Shown: in pieces, positions 34,366 through 42,282 of the stretch
Layout of the letters: every line of letters starts with the position of its first letter
How positions within the stretch are numbered: the stretch's first letter is position 1
DNA from: an uncultured Eremococcus sp.
Lineage (GTDB): Bacteria > Bacillota > Bacilli > Lactobacillales > Aerococcaceae
Assembly: GCA_943914835.1 (NCBI GenBank)
Contig: CALUDO010000007.1
Location: forward strand, 1 to 64,000
DNA length: 64,000 nt
Direction of reading: 5' to 3'
Notes under the pieces: generated by a model
What the model was told of the DNA's origin: nothing
Databases searched by the model: none
The model's input: the letters and a program-made list of their open reading frames with translations, nothing else
Program-made: the position numbers and the translations under genes

Positions 34366-34887
34366 TTAGAGAACTTTCTCCATAATCAGGGTATCATAAT
34401 AACAATAATCAATCTGAACACGCTTATGGAGGTGCCCGACTTCTTTAAATTCAAATTTATGGTAAAGACCAAGGGCGCGTTGATTTTCCGTCATCACTTC
34501 TAGGGTTAGAACCTTCAAATCTCTTTCCTTAGCAAAATCAATCATTTCTTCCATCAGGAGTGTCCCCATACCATAGCCCCAATACTCCTTGACAATAGCT
34601 AGGCCTAGCTCAGCAACATGACTCTGCCGGCTGTGGCTCTTTGAAATGAGGTTGGCCAAACCGACCAATTGCCCGTCCACTTCAATGACCAAAAATAAAT
34701 CTTGACGGCTAGACATGTACTGTCCAATTAATTCTCTTTCACGTTCAACCGTAATGGCTGGATCGAACATGATGAAGTCACTTTCCCTTGAAATATGACG
34801 TAAAAGACCAATGACAGCTTTAGCATCTGACAAGTTTGGTTCTCTTACAATTGTCTCTAAAGATTCATATTCTAACTTATCAGTCAT
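34366..34887 (-). CDS. GNAT-family N-acetyltransferase
   Basis: A 173-residue acetyltransferase of the GNAT fold. The acetyl-CoA loop is IVKEYWGYGMGTLLMEEMI (about residues 96-114), followed by LKVLTLEVMTENQRALGLYHKFEF, the usual C-terminal signature. The start overlaps the tsaE stop (TAATG), with GAAGGGGAG 6 bases upstream, so the two are coupled. The acceptor is unknown. Adjacency to tsaE recalls RimI, which sits near tsaE/tsaB in many bacteria, but the sequence looks more like a general small-molecule or protein GNAT. Confidence 0.82.
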   Translation of the reverse strand: MTDKLEYESLETIVREPNLSDAKAVIGLLRHISRESDFIMFDPAITVERERELIGQYMSSRQDLFLVIEVDGQLVGLANLISKSHSRQSHVAELGLAIVKEYWGYGMGTLLMEEMIDFAKERDLKVLTLEVMTENQRALGLYHKFEFKEVGHLHKRVQIDYCYYDTLIMEKVL

Positions 34888-35369
34888 TATAGTCTCCCCT
34901 TCTGCCATTGATTTAACCAAGTTGTCACCAGATCCTGGTAACGAGATTGGGCTTGCGGTAAAGTCACACGAATTAATCGTTCTGGGTCGGATTGCCGAGT
35001 AAACTCAATTAAAAGATAATCCTTAGGCAAGAAGTCCTCCATAAATTGCGCCCATTCAACCAAGACTAAAGACTGATCTGTCAAGTAATACTCCCAATCT
35101 ATTTCCTCACTACCCCCCATTTCCAAACGATAGGCATCGATATGGACTAGAGGGCCTTTGTTACTAATATAAGTTTTAACGATGTTAAAGGTGGGACTCT
35201 TTATGGCTCGAGTGACTCCTAAAGCTCGACCGAAGCCCTGTGTGAAGGCTGTTTTGCCAGTTCCAAGGGACCCTTCTAAGCGAATCAGTATACCTGGCTC
35301 TGCTAGGTCTGCTAAAGAGGCAGCTAAGGACTGGGTTTCTTCAAGCGAGTGCGTCATCAATTCAACCAT
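34887..35369 (-). CDS. tsaE: tRNA threonylcarbamoyladenosine biosynthesis ATPase TsaE
   Basis: A 160-residue P-loop protein required with TsaB and TsaD for the t6A37 modification of ANN-decoding tRNAs. The Walker A is EGSLGTGKTAFTQGFGRAL near residue 34, with SPTFNIVKTY and HIDAYRL following, as in the family. Length is typical. It is coupled to the GNAT gene downstream. Confidence 0.93.
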   Translation of the reverse strand: MVELMTHSLEETQSLAASLADLAEPGILIRLEGSLGTGKTAFTQGFGRALGVTRAIKSPTFNIVKTYISNKGPLVHIDAYRLEMGGSEEIDWEYYLTDQSLVLVEWAQFMEDFLPKDYLLIEFTRQSDPERLIRVTLPQAQSRYQDLVTTWLNQWQKGRL

Positions 35370-35511
35370 TATAATCTCCTTAATTATGTCACATTTTCAA
35401 CTACTTTAATTATAGCGAAAATCTATTTACAATACGATTTATTTGACTTTAACCCAATTTATTGATAATTTTATATGTGAGAAATGTAAAATCTAAGAGG
35501 AGGCTCTTACA

Positions 35512-36171
35512 ATGAAAAAATTTATTAAATTAGCTGCTGTATCGTCTCTAGCCTTGCTACTTGTAGCATGTAGCAATGAAGAGGATAAAGAACCAGAAAC
35601 GACTGCACCAGAATCTGCTAGTCAAGTCGAAGAATCTTCTTCTGAGAGTGACCAATCTCAAGCGAGTGATAATTCTCAAGAATCAACTGATGAAAATTCT
35701 TCTTCAGATGAATCTGGAGACTTATCTGATGACAGCCAAGACACCGCTGATGAAAGTGGCGACCAAGCAGTAACAGACGCTGTTAAATTCACTTTCTATA
35801 CAAATGGTGAAGAAACACCCTTCCAAGAATTTGAAGTGGAAGATGGCGCTGGTCTAAGTGTACTTGAAGCCATGGAGCAAATCGATGGTCTTGACTTCAA
35901 TTTTGATGAAGCTGAAGGTGTCATTGATACCATTGGTGACTACACTAATAACTATGAACTTGGTGAAACATGGGCTTACCTATATAATGGACAATATGCT
36001 GAACTTGGCGTAGTGTCTCAAACCCTTGAAGCTGGTGATGAAATCGCGTGGTACTTCGGTTCACCTGATGATATTCCTATGAACCTTATTCCTGCTGAAG
36101 ATGGTCAAGCTAATAATACAGAAGATACTATGACCACATCCGAAGAAACCGAAGAATCTTCAGTTGAATAA
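35512..36171 (+). CDS. DUF4430 domain lipoprotein
   Basis: A 219-residue secreted lipoprotein with signal peptide and lipobox LLVAC (Cys about 20). A low-complexity Ser/Glu/Asp linker spans about residues 22-90. A DUF4430-type domain (about 92-185) contains DGAGLSVLEAMEQIDGLDF and GETWAYLYNGQYAELGV, resembling the beta domain of transcobalamin-like proteins. A second acidic/Thr-rich tail ends the protein. The domain is often found in surface and vitamin-binding proteins; the ligand here is unknown. Confidence 0.75.
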   Translation: MKKFIKLAAVSSLALLLVACSNEEDKEPETTAPESASQVEESSSESDQSQASDNSQESTDENSSSDESGDLSDDSQDTADESGDQAVTDAVKFTFYTNGEETPFQEFEVEDGAGLSVLEAMEQIDGLDFNFDEAEGVIDTIGDYTNNYELGETWAYLYNGQYAELGVVSQTLEAGDEIAWYFGSPDDIPMNLIPAEDGQANNTEDTMTTSEETEESSVE

Positions 36172-36202
36172 TCTGACTGCCTAAATTAATTAGCAAAATA
36201 TA

Positions 36203-36238
36203 AAATAGCAGCCTGCTTGAAGCAGGCTGCTATTTTTG
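36203..36238 (+). terminator. Terminator of DUF4430 lipoprotein gene
   Basis: AAATAGCAGCCTGCTT pairs with AGCAGGCTGCTATTT around a very short loop; T run follows. Confidence 0.88.
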
Positions 36239-36248
36239 TATATTATAA

Positions 36249-36284
36249 AGAGAAGCTAGCCTCCTAAGGCTAGCTTCTTTTTTT
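36249..36284. terminator. Terminator at the 3' end of pta
   Basis: GAAGCTAGCC and GGCTAGCTTC form a perfect stem, stronger T run on the plus strand, weaker but present on the minus strand for pta. Confidence 0.75.
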
Positions 36285-36287
36285 ATC

Positions 36288-37277
36288 TTATCTTAATTGA
36301 GCTTGACGGCCAGTGATAATTGACACTTTATACACGTCTTCTTCAACACATCCACGTGATAAGTCAGATACAGGTTTATTCAATCCTTGAAGGACTGGAC
36401 CAATCGCTTGGTAACCACCTAGACGTTGAGCAATCTTATAGCCAATGTTTCCAGATTGAATTTCAGGGAAAACAAAGACAGTCGCATGTCCAGCAATGTC
36501 AGATTCTGGTGCTTTCTTGTCTGCGACAGCTTCGACATAGGCCGCATCAAATTGGAATTCACCGTCTAATGGTAAGTCTGGATTGATATCTTTAGCAATT
36601 TGGGTGGCTTCCACAACCTTGTCAACTTCTGGTGAAGATGCTGAACCTTTGGTTGAGAAACTCAACATAGCCACTTTAGGATCAATTTCAAACATTTCAG
36701 CTGTTTTAGCAGATTCTACTGCAATTTCAGCCAACTGTTGGGCATTGGGGTTAATATTAATCGCACAATCAGCAAAGATAAGTTTTTGACCATCATTTTC
36801 TCTAGGAATCATCAAGAAGGCTCCAGAAGTTAGAGAAACGCCTGGACGTGTTTTGATAATTTGTAAGGCTGGGCGAACAGTGGATGAAGTAGAATAAACT
36901 GCCCCACAGACCAATCCATCAGCCTTATCCATATAAACTAACATGGTACCGAAGTAAGCAGGGTCTACTAACAACTTGCGCGCTTTTTCTTCATCAGCTT
37001 TCCCTTTACGACGTTCGACGAAAGCGTCAACCATTTGGTCAAATTCAGAATAGTTGTTTGGGTCAATGATTTCAATATTGTCGATAATCCATGACCGTTT
37101 ACGAGCCACCGCTTTAATTTCTTCAGGGTCTCCAATTAAGACTGGATCAATTAAGTCATCTGATTTCAAGCGAACGGCTGCCCCTAGGACCCGTTCATCG
37201 GTTGCTTCAGGATAGGCAATACGTACTTTTTGCCCCTTTAAGTGCTTGGCTAGAGTTTTTACAACATCTGCTTGCAT
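36288..37277 (-). CDS. pta: Phosphate acetyltransferase
   Basis: A 329-residue enzyme that interconverts acetyl-CoA and acetyl phosphate, feeding acetate kinase for ATP. The family core is visible in KADGLVCGAVYSTSSTVRPALQIIKT and FSTKGSASSPEVDKVVEAT, with length typical of short-form Pta. I place the start at 37277 because GGAGGA lies 7 bases upstream; an ATG five codons earlier overlaps this site. It has its own promoter. Confidence 0.94.
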   Translation of the reverse strand: MQADVVKTLAKHLKGQKVRIAYPEATDERVLGAAVRLKSDDLIDPVLIGDPEEIKAVARKRSWIIDNIEIIDPNNYSEFDQMVDAFVERRKGKADEEKARKLLVDPAYFGTMLVYMDKADGLVCGAVYSTSSTVRPALQIIKTRPGVSLTSGAFLMIPRENDGQKLIFADCAININPNAQQLAEIAVESAKTAEMFEIDPKVAMLSFSTKGSASSPEVDKVVEATQIAKDINPDLPLDGEFQFDAAYVEAVADKKAPESDIAGHATVFVFPEIQSGNIGYKIAQRLGGYQAIGPVLQGLNKPVSDLSRGCVEEDVYKVSIITGRQAQLR

Positions 37278-37306
37278 ACAATCTTCCTCCATTGTTTAGT
37301 TTAAGA

Positions 37307-37360
37307 TAGGTCTTTATGGACCTACACATCTATTATACCTTTTATAGGTCATTTGTGAAA
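37307..37360 (-). promoter_or_regulatory. pta promoter and leader hairpin
   Basis: Minus-strand TTTCAC (37355-37360) and TATAAT (37332-37337) are 17 bases apart. Just downstream an inverted repeat TAGGTC-N6-GACCTA (37307-37324) would form a hairpin in the leader or act as an operator. Confidence 0.55.
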
Positions 37361-37394
37361 TGCTTGGGTAATTTTTATGAAATTGATACGGAAA

Positions 37395-38495
37395 CTATTC
37401 TTCTGTCTGAATCTCTATCGTTTCAGATGGGATGGCTTCTTGCTCAATTTTGGATAAGTTCTTACCATGCTCTTGTTCCCGTTGCCGCTTTTTCTCTGCA
37501 CGATAGGCCATTCTCTGCTTCTTCCGACTTGAGGTTGACCACTTAGAATAATCTTCCTCTTTCATAGCCTGTACTTGTCCTAGGAGGTAACCATTTCCAA
37601 CTTGAGAGAAGAAATCATGGTTAGATGTTCCTGTTGAAATACCATTCATAACAATAGGATTAACGTCTTCAGCTGTATCCGCAAATAAGGGATCGAAGCC
37701 TAGATTCTGCAAAGCTTTATTGGCATTATAACGGACAAAGGTATTTACATCTTGTGTCCAACCCAATTCATCATAAATATAAGACGTGTATTCTTCTTCA
37801 TTGCTATATAATTCAAAAACCAGATTATAGACCCAATTCTTCAAGTCTTCCTGTTCTGAGGCTGATAAGTCTTTATAGGCTACTTGGAATTTATAGCCAA
37901 TGTAAGTTCCATGAACTGACTCATCCCGTAGAATTAACTTAATAATTTCAGCTACATTTGGCAATTTATTATTCCCTAGATACCAAAGAGGGGCATAGAA
38001 ACCAGAATAGAAAAGGAAGGATTCTAAGAGGACGGATGCCGCTTTTTTCTGGAGGGGAGTCCCGGTTTGGTAGATGTGGTTAATCTTGTCCGATTTGAAC
38101 TGAATCAAAGGATGGGTATTCGTCCAGTCAAAGATTTCATCAATCTCTGCATTGGTATTCAAGGTAATGAAGATGGTTGAATACGACTTAGCATGGACAG
38201 ATTCCATAAAATGAATATTGGATAAGACTGACCGCTCATGGTCAGTTCGAGCATCTGGCAGGAGAACTACTGCTCCTTCTTGAGATTGGAGGGTATCAAG
38301 GAGGGTTAAGCCTCCAAATACTTTACCAATCATATCTTGCTCTGCTTTAGACAAGCGTCGCCAGTCATCCAGGTCATTAGAAACAGGAATACGTGTGTCT
38401 AACCAGAACTGTTCTGTCAACTTCTCCCAGGTTAATTTATCAATCACATCTTCAATATCATTCCAGTTAATAGCTATATAATTTGGTTCTACCAT
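37395..38495 (-). CDS. nrdF: Class Ib ribonucleotide reductase small subunit
   Basis: A 366-residue metal-radical subunit that generates the tyrosyl radical for NrdE. Metal ligands lie in the helices SQEGAVVLLPDART, FMESVHAKSYS and LRDESVHGTYIG. It ends with a charged tail of about 60 residues (KKRQREQEHGKNL onward) that is longer than in most NrdF proteins. It follows nrdE by 44 bases. Presence of nrdI indicates a Mn-tyrosyl cofactor in vivo, as known for class Ib enzymes. Confidence 0.94.
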   Translation of the reverse strand: MVEPNYIAINWNDIEDVIDKLTWEKLTEQFWLDTRIPVSNDLDDWRRLSKAEQDMIGKVFGGLTLLDTLQSQEGAVVLLPDARTDHERSVLSNIHFMESVHAKSYSTIFITLNTNAEIDEIFDWTNTHPLIQFKSDKINHIYQTGTPLQKKAASVLLESFLFYSGFYAPLWYLGNNKLPNVAEIIKLILRDESVHGTYIGYKFQVAYKDLSASEQEDLKNWVYNLVFELYSNEEEYTSYIYDELGWTQDVNTFVRYNANKALQNLGFDPLFADTAEDVNPIVMNGISTGTSNHDFFSQVGNGYLLGQVQAMKEEDYSKWSTSSRKKQRMAYRAEKKRQREQEHGKNLSKIEQEAIPSETIEIQTEE

Positions 38496-38539
38496 AAGTC
38501 TTTCCTTTCTTTATTAAGGGAGGGTGTCTATCCCTTAAG

Positions 38540-40717
38540 TTAAATTGAACAACTTTCACAGTAGTTACTTCCGATTTCATCCCCGTCGTCAGTAAAGGTT
38601 CGCACATAGTATATCGATTTAATCCCTTGGTTCCATGCATAGTTTCGTAGGATATTTAGGTCACGTGTGGTTAATTTCTGATTTCCATCGGTCTTCCATG
38701 GGTATAATCCTTCCGGCATCTCTGACCGCATGAAGAGGGTCATCGACATCCCTTGATCAACGTGCTTTTGAGCAGCAGCATAGACATCAATGACATAGCG
38801 CATATCAATATCATAAGCTGATTGATAATATTCAATGGTATCGTTGGATAAGTATGGGGCTGGATAATAGGTCTTGCCCGTCTTCTTCTCTTGCCGTTCT
38901 TCGATTAAACGTGTAATAGGATGCAAACTAGATGATGTCTCATTCACATAAGAGATAGATCCGGTCGGTGCCACTGCTTGCCGATAGGCATGGTAGAGTC
39001 CATTGGTTTGAACCTTATCTTTCAAAGCTTGCCAATCTTCCGCCGTCGGAAGGTGAATTCCCTTCATAATGTCTCGGACCTTGTCGCTTTGAATCTCAAA
39101 AGGAGTTTGGATGTACTTATCAAAATACTCACCAGAAGCATATTGTGACTGATCAAAGTTCACAAAAGTTTCGCCACGTTCAGCAGCAATCCGATTGGAT
39201 GACACTAGAGTGTAATAGTTCATGGCATAAAAATAGGCTTCAGTTAGCTCAATGGATTCATCCGACCCATAGTGAATCTGATTAATGGCAAACAGAGTAT
39301 GCAGTCCCATACCCCCTAAACCAATAGTATGGTTACGTTCATTCCCATTGCGGACCGTTGGTACAGCATCAATCGAGGTCGAATCAGTTACAAAGGTTAG
39401 GGCCCGAACAGCGGTATCAATCGACTTTGCAAAATCAGGAGACTGGATCATATTGACAATATTGGTAGATCCAAGATTACAAGAAATATCTACCCCCATC
39501 TTGTTATAGCTTTGATCATCATTAATGTGGGAAGGTTCTTGAATTTGAAGAATTTCAGAACATAAGTTACTCATGACAATGGTTCCATCCACAGGATTAG
39601 CCTCGTTCGCTGTATCAATATTAATAATGTAAGGATAGCCAGATTCCTGTTGGAGCTTGGAAATTTCATTCTCCAGTTCTCTGGCTTTGACCTTATACTT
39701 ACGAATCTCGGGATTATGGACCATATTCTCATATTCCTCTGTGATATTGACATAGGAGAAGGGTTTACCATAGAGACGCTCCACATCATAAGGACTAAAG
39801 AGGAACATGTCGGCATTATCAGCCACCAATTCATAGAATTTATCTGGAACCGTCAAACCTAATGACAAGGTCTTGACCCGAATTTTCTCATCCGCATTCT
39901 CCTTCTTGGTCGACAAGAAACGTACCACATCCGGATGGAAGACATTCAAATAGACGACTCCTGCTCCATTCCGTTGACCCAATTGGTTGGCATAGGAAAA
40001 TGAATCCTCAAAGAGTTTCATCACCGGCACCACGCCAGAAGCGGCATTCTCTACTTTCTTAATGGGTGCCCCTTCTTCTCTCAAATTGGACAAGTTGATT
40101 CCAACGCCCCCGCCTCGCTTGGATAATTGAAGGGCAGAATTAATCGACCGCCCAATAGCGTTCATATCATCAGATAATTCTAATAGGAAGCAAGAAACCA
40201 TTTCCCCCCGGCGCTTACGCCCCGCATTCAAGAAGGTGGGAGTGGCTGGCTGGAAACGTTGAGTGATAAGTTCATCCCGCAAGTCTGTCGCTAATTGAGG
40301 GTCTCCATTAGCAAGATAGAGGGCATTGAAGACAATCCGGTCTTCATACCGTTCGAGGTAACGTTTGCCATCATTGGTCTTCAGGGCATACTGATTATAG
40401 AACTTATGCGCCCCCATGAAGGATTTAAATCGGAATTTATAATCATAAGTTGATTGCATCAATTGTTTAATAAAGGACCGGTCATAAAGATTTATAAAGT
40501 CTTCTTCGATATAATCATGCTCAATGAGATAGTCTAACTTCTCATCTAGAGTATAGAAGAAAACCGTATTGGGATTGACATGCTCTAAGAAATAGGCTCT
40601 AACGGCTTGCTTATCCTTTTCCAAAGGTATTTTATTATCTTGAGGGATATTTAACTCATTGTTTAACTTATAATAGGTTATTTCATTGGGTGTTTTAGAT
40701 TGTGTGGGTGTTTTCAA
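38540..40717 (-). CDS. nrdE: Class Ib ribonucleotide reductase large subunit
   Basis: A 725-residue catalytic subunit that reduces ribonucleoside diphosphates. It has PATPTFLNAGRKRRGE, the active-site segment DISCNLGSTNIVNM, and the redox-active C-terminal pair YCESCSI. The class Ib protein lacks the N-terminal ATP cone. The start is a TTG 13 bases after AAGGAG and overlapping nrdI by 23 bases; no ATG is available in frame after an upstream stop. No nrdH glutaredoxin-like gene is in the operon. Confidence 0.95.
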   Translation of the reverse strand: MKTPTQSKTPNEITYYKLNNELNIPQDNKIPLEKDKQAVRAYFLEHVNPNTVFFYTLDEKLDYLIEHDYIEEDFINLYDRSFIKQLMQSTYDYKFRFKSFMGAHKFYNQYALKTNDGKRYLERYEDRIVFNALYLANGDPQLATDLRDELITQRFQPATPTFLNAGRKRRGEMVSCFLLELSDDMNAIGRSINSALQLSKRGGGVGINLSNLREEGAPIKKVENAASGVVPVMKLFEDSFSYANQLGQRNGAGVVYLNVFHPDVVRFLSTKKENADEKIRVKTLSLGLTVPDKFYELVADNADMFLFSPYDVERLYGKPFSYVNITEEYENMVHNPEIRKYKVKARELENEISKLQQESGYPYIINIDTANEANPVDGTIVMSNLCSEILQIQEPSHINDDQSYNKMGVDISCNLGSTNIVNMIQSPDFAKSIDTAVRALTFVTDSTSIDAVPTVRNGNERNHTIGLGGMGLHTLFAINQIHYGSDESIELTEAYFYAMNYYTLVSSNRIAAERGETFVNFDQSQYASGEYFDKYIQTPFEIQSDKVRDIMKGIHLPTAEDWQALKDKVQTNGLYHAYRQAVAPTGSISYVNETSSSLHPITRLIEERQEKKTGKTYYPAPYLSNDTIEYYQSAYDIDMRYVIDVYAAAQKHVDQGMSMTLFMRSEMPEGLYPWKTDGNQKLTTRDLNILRNYAWNQGIKSIYYVRTFTDDGDEIGSNYCESCSI

Positions 40718-41075
40718 GGCTATTCACTATCTCCTTCACTTTAGTTACATCATTCTCTGATCCCATAAATTCAAACTCATGTAATAAGGGGATATCATAG
40801 TCTAGGGCAAGGTCCTTGGCAGTAAAGCAGAACAAGTCATTAAAATTACGATTGCCACCTCCGATGACCCCCTGACAATAGTCTAAATTATGACCCGTTT
40901 CGATGAAATCGTTCATAATATCAGTCACTTCAATTTCATAACTCGGTACTACCATTATAAAATCTTGATCCACCTCCGTAAAACAATTACTCTCTGTAAT
41001 TTCTAGGTTGGGATAATCAAACTTACTTACAAAACGACGAGTATTGCCTACAATGGACATATAAACTAATAACAC
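40695..41075 (-). CDS. nrdI: Flavodoxin-like NrdI
   Basis: A 126-residue flavodoxin that supplies oxidant to assemble the Mn cofactor of NrdF. It begins LLVYMSIVGNTRRFVSKF, the NrdI FMN phosphate loop, and has GVIGGGNRNFNDLFC. The start is a GTG with GGGGTGA just upstream. First gene of nrdI-nrdE-nrdF. Confidence 0.93.
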   Translation of the reverse strand: MLLVYMSIVGNTRRFVSKFDYPNLEITESNCFTEVDQDFIMVVPSYEIEVTDIMNDFIETGHNLDYCQGVIGGGNRNFNDLFCFTAKDLALDYDIPLLHEFEFMGSENDVTKVKEIVNSLENTHTI

Positions 41076-41097
41076 ATACTCACCCCATCTCTTAATT

Positions 41098-41114
41098 GTT
41101 GACTCAGAGTCAAC
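41098..41114. promoter_or_regulatory. 17-bp perfect palindrome in the nrdI leader
   Basis: GTTGACTCAGAGTCAAC is an exact inverted repeat around a central base. It lies just downstream of the predicted nrd transcription start and upstream of the ribosome site. No T run follows, so an operator or protective hairpin is more likely than a terminator. Confidence 0.5.
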
Positions 41115-41126
41115 TCGCTGCCCCTC

Positions 41127-41155
41127 AGTTTATCACGCCAAGCCTAGTCTGGCAA
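41127..41155 (-). promoter_or_regulatory. nrdIEF promoter
   Basis: Minus-strand TTGCCA (41150-41155) and TAAACT (41127-41132) are 17 bases apart, with a TG one base before the -10 (extended -10). Confidence 0.65.
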
Positions 41156-41200
41156 ACAATATTTTGTGTCCCAAAGTAAGTTGTCGTCTATATATTGGGG
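41154..41200. promoter_or_regulatory. Tandem NrdR boxes
   Basis: AAACAATATTTTGTGT (41154-41169) matches 15 of 16 positions of the NrdR box ACACAATATWTWGTGT. The reverse complement of 41185-41200, CCCCAATATATAGACG, keeps the central CAATATATAG core. The two are 31 bp apart start to start, three helical turns, as in known NrdR-controlled promoters. The first overlaps the nrd -35. Confidence 0.75.
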
Positions 41201-41235
41201 TTGTAGGCCGAACTCCACAGACCAACCACTTCCTC

Positions 41236-41264
41236 TTGTCCAAGACCGAGGACCAGTGTAGACT
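41236..41264 (+). promoter_or_regulatory. Promoter of the copY-nudix gene
   Basis: TTGTCC (41236-41241) and TAGACT (41259-41264), 17 bases apart. No cop box (TACANNTGTA) is seen in this region, so autoregulation by copper is not evident. Confidence 0.5.
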
Positions 41265-41296
41265 AGATATTAGCCACTATATGGAAAGGATAAGTT

Positions 41297-42184
41297 ATGA
41301 AAGATACCAAGCAAGACCTAATTACCGAAGCAGAATGGGAAGTAATGCGAATTCTATGGAGTCAATCCCCACTTAGAAGTCGGCAAATCATTGACCGTCT
41401 TTTAGCCATTCATGACTGGAAGGAAGGGACCGTAAAGACTCTCCTCCATCGCTTGGTTGAAAAAGGAATGATCTGTCGCCTTCAAGATCAAAGGCCTTTT
41501 CTCTATTCTCCATGTGTATCAGAACTTGAAGCCAATACAGATAAAGTCAAGCACTTGTTCGCTCACCTGTGTAACCAAGAGGAGGGACAGGTCCTGGTTA
41601 AAGCCATTGACATCGCTCACCTCTCTCAAGATGATTGTCAAAACTTAATAAAAGTCCTTCATCAGAAAGCTGCGACTGCACCAAAATCAGTTTCTTGTAC
41701 CTGCCTACCAGGACAATGCCGTTGTCACCATCATCATAAACATCAACCAACAAAGGAGTCATTGCATTTGAAAATGAAAGAAGAAAAGTCATGTGGAGCC
41801 CTAGTCTACCACAAGAATCAAAGCCAACGTATCTATCTCCTTATTCAACATGCTAATGGAGGACATTGGGCCTTTACAAAGGGACATGTCGAAAATCAAG
41901 AAAAGGAAGAAGAGACCGCCCTTAGAGAAATTAAAGAAGAAGTTAACTTAGATGTGACCTTAGACACCCAATTTCGTCAGGTTAACCGCTACCAAGTCAA
42001 TGATCATACCTTCAAGGATGTCATCTACTTTGTGGCTGAAAGTAAAACAACCGAAATTAATAAACAAGACAGTGAACTCCTGGACTATGCCTGGTTAAAT
42101 TACTCAGAGGCCCTAGCTCGTTTAACCTACCCAAACGATCAAGCCATTCTTCAAGCAGCCGAAAGCTATTTAAATCAAAAATAA
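41297..42184 (+). CDS. CopY-type copper repressor fused to a Nudix hydrolase
   Basis: A 295-residue two-part protein. Residues 8-75 form a BlaI/MecI/CopY winged helix (EAEWEVMRILW, then GTVKTLLHRLVEKGMI). The CopY metal site CxCx4CxC is exact at C134, C136, C141 and C143 (CTCLPGQCRC). It is followed by HHHHKH (144-149). Normal CopY proteins end here. Instead the frame continues through a short linker into a complete Nudix domain starting at M160. The Nudix box spans residues 196-218 (G196, E202, R210-E211, E214-E215) and resembles Ap4A/MutT-type hydrolases. A ribosome-like AAAGGAG lies in the linker. The repressor half is the probable regulator of copAZ 31 kb away. Confidence 0.85.
   Translation: MKDTKQDLITEAEWEVMRILWSQSPLRSRQIIDRLLAIHDWKEGTVKTLLHRLVEKGMICRLQDQRPFLYSPCVSELEANTDKVKHLFAHLCNQEEGQVLVKAIDIAHLSQDDCQNLIKVLHQKAATAPKSVSCTCLPGQCRCHHHHKHQPTKESLHLKMKEEKSCGALVYHKNQSQRIYLLIQHANGGHWAFTKGHVENQEKEEETALREIKEEVNLDVTLDTQFRQVNRYQVNDHTFKDVIYFVAESKTTEINKQDSELLDYAWLNYSEALARLTYPNDQAILQAAESYLNQK
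41752..41776 (+). promoter_or_regulatory. Internal ribosome-site-like sequence at the CopY/Nudix junction
   Basis: AAAGGAG (41752-41758) precedes an in-frame TTG (41768) by 9 bases and an in-frame ATG (41774) by 15. The ATG is where a free-standing Nudix protein would be expected to begin. It may be a relic of two once-separate genes or a working internal start. Confidence 0.5.
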
Positions 42185-42221
42185 AGCCATTAATCTTTAC
42201 AAAGACTTTACAATTGACTAA

Positions 42222-42250
42222 TTGAGGTCAGATTATGGATTCGCTATAAT
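42222..42250 (+). promoter_or_regulatory. Promoter of deoxyribosyltransferase-ppx-ppk
   Basis: TTGAGG (42222-42227) and perfect TATAAT (42245-42250), 17 bases apart. Confidence 0.6.
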
Positions 42251-42282
42251 GACAATAGATTATAAGATTGAGGAGAAAAAAC

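Noticed and set aside
35576..35773. An overlapping frame within the Ser/Glu-rich linker of the DUF4430 lipoprotein
   Set aside because: It is a by-product of low-complexity codons and has no ribosome site.
41272..41284. CCACTATATGG near the copY-nudix start as a third NrdR box
   Set aside because: Only the AT-rich centre matches, and its distance from the other two boxes does not fit the helical spacing.
41201..41296. A cop box controlling the copY-nudix gene itself
   Set aside because: No TACANNTGTA-like sequence, even with one mismatch, is present before the start codon.
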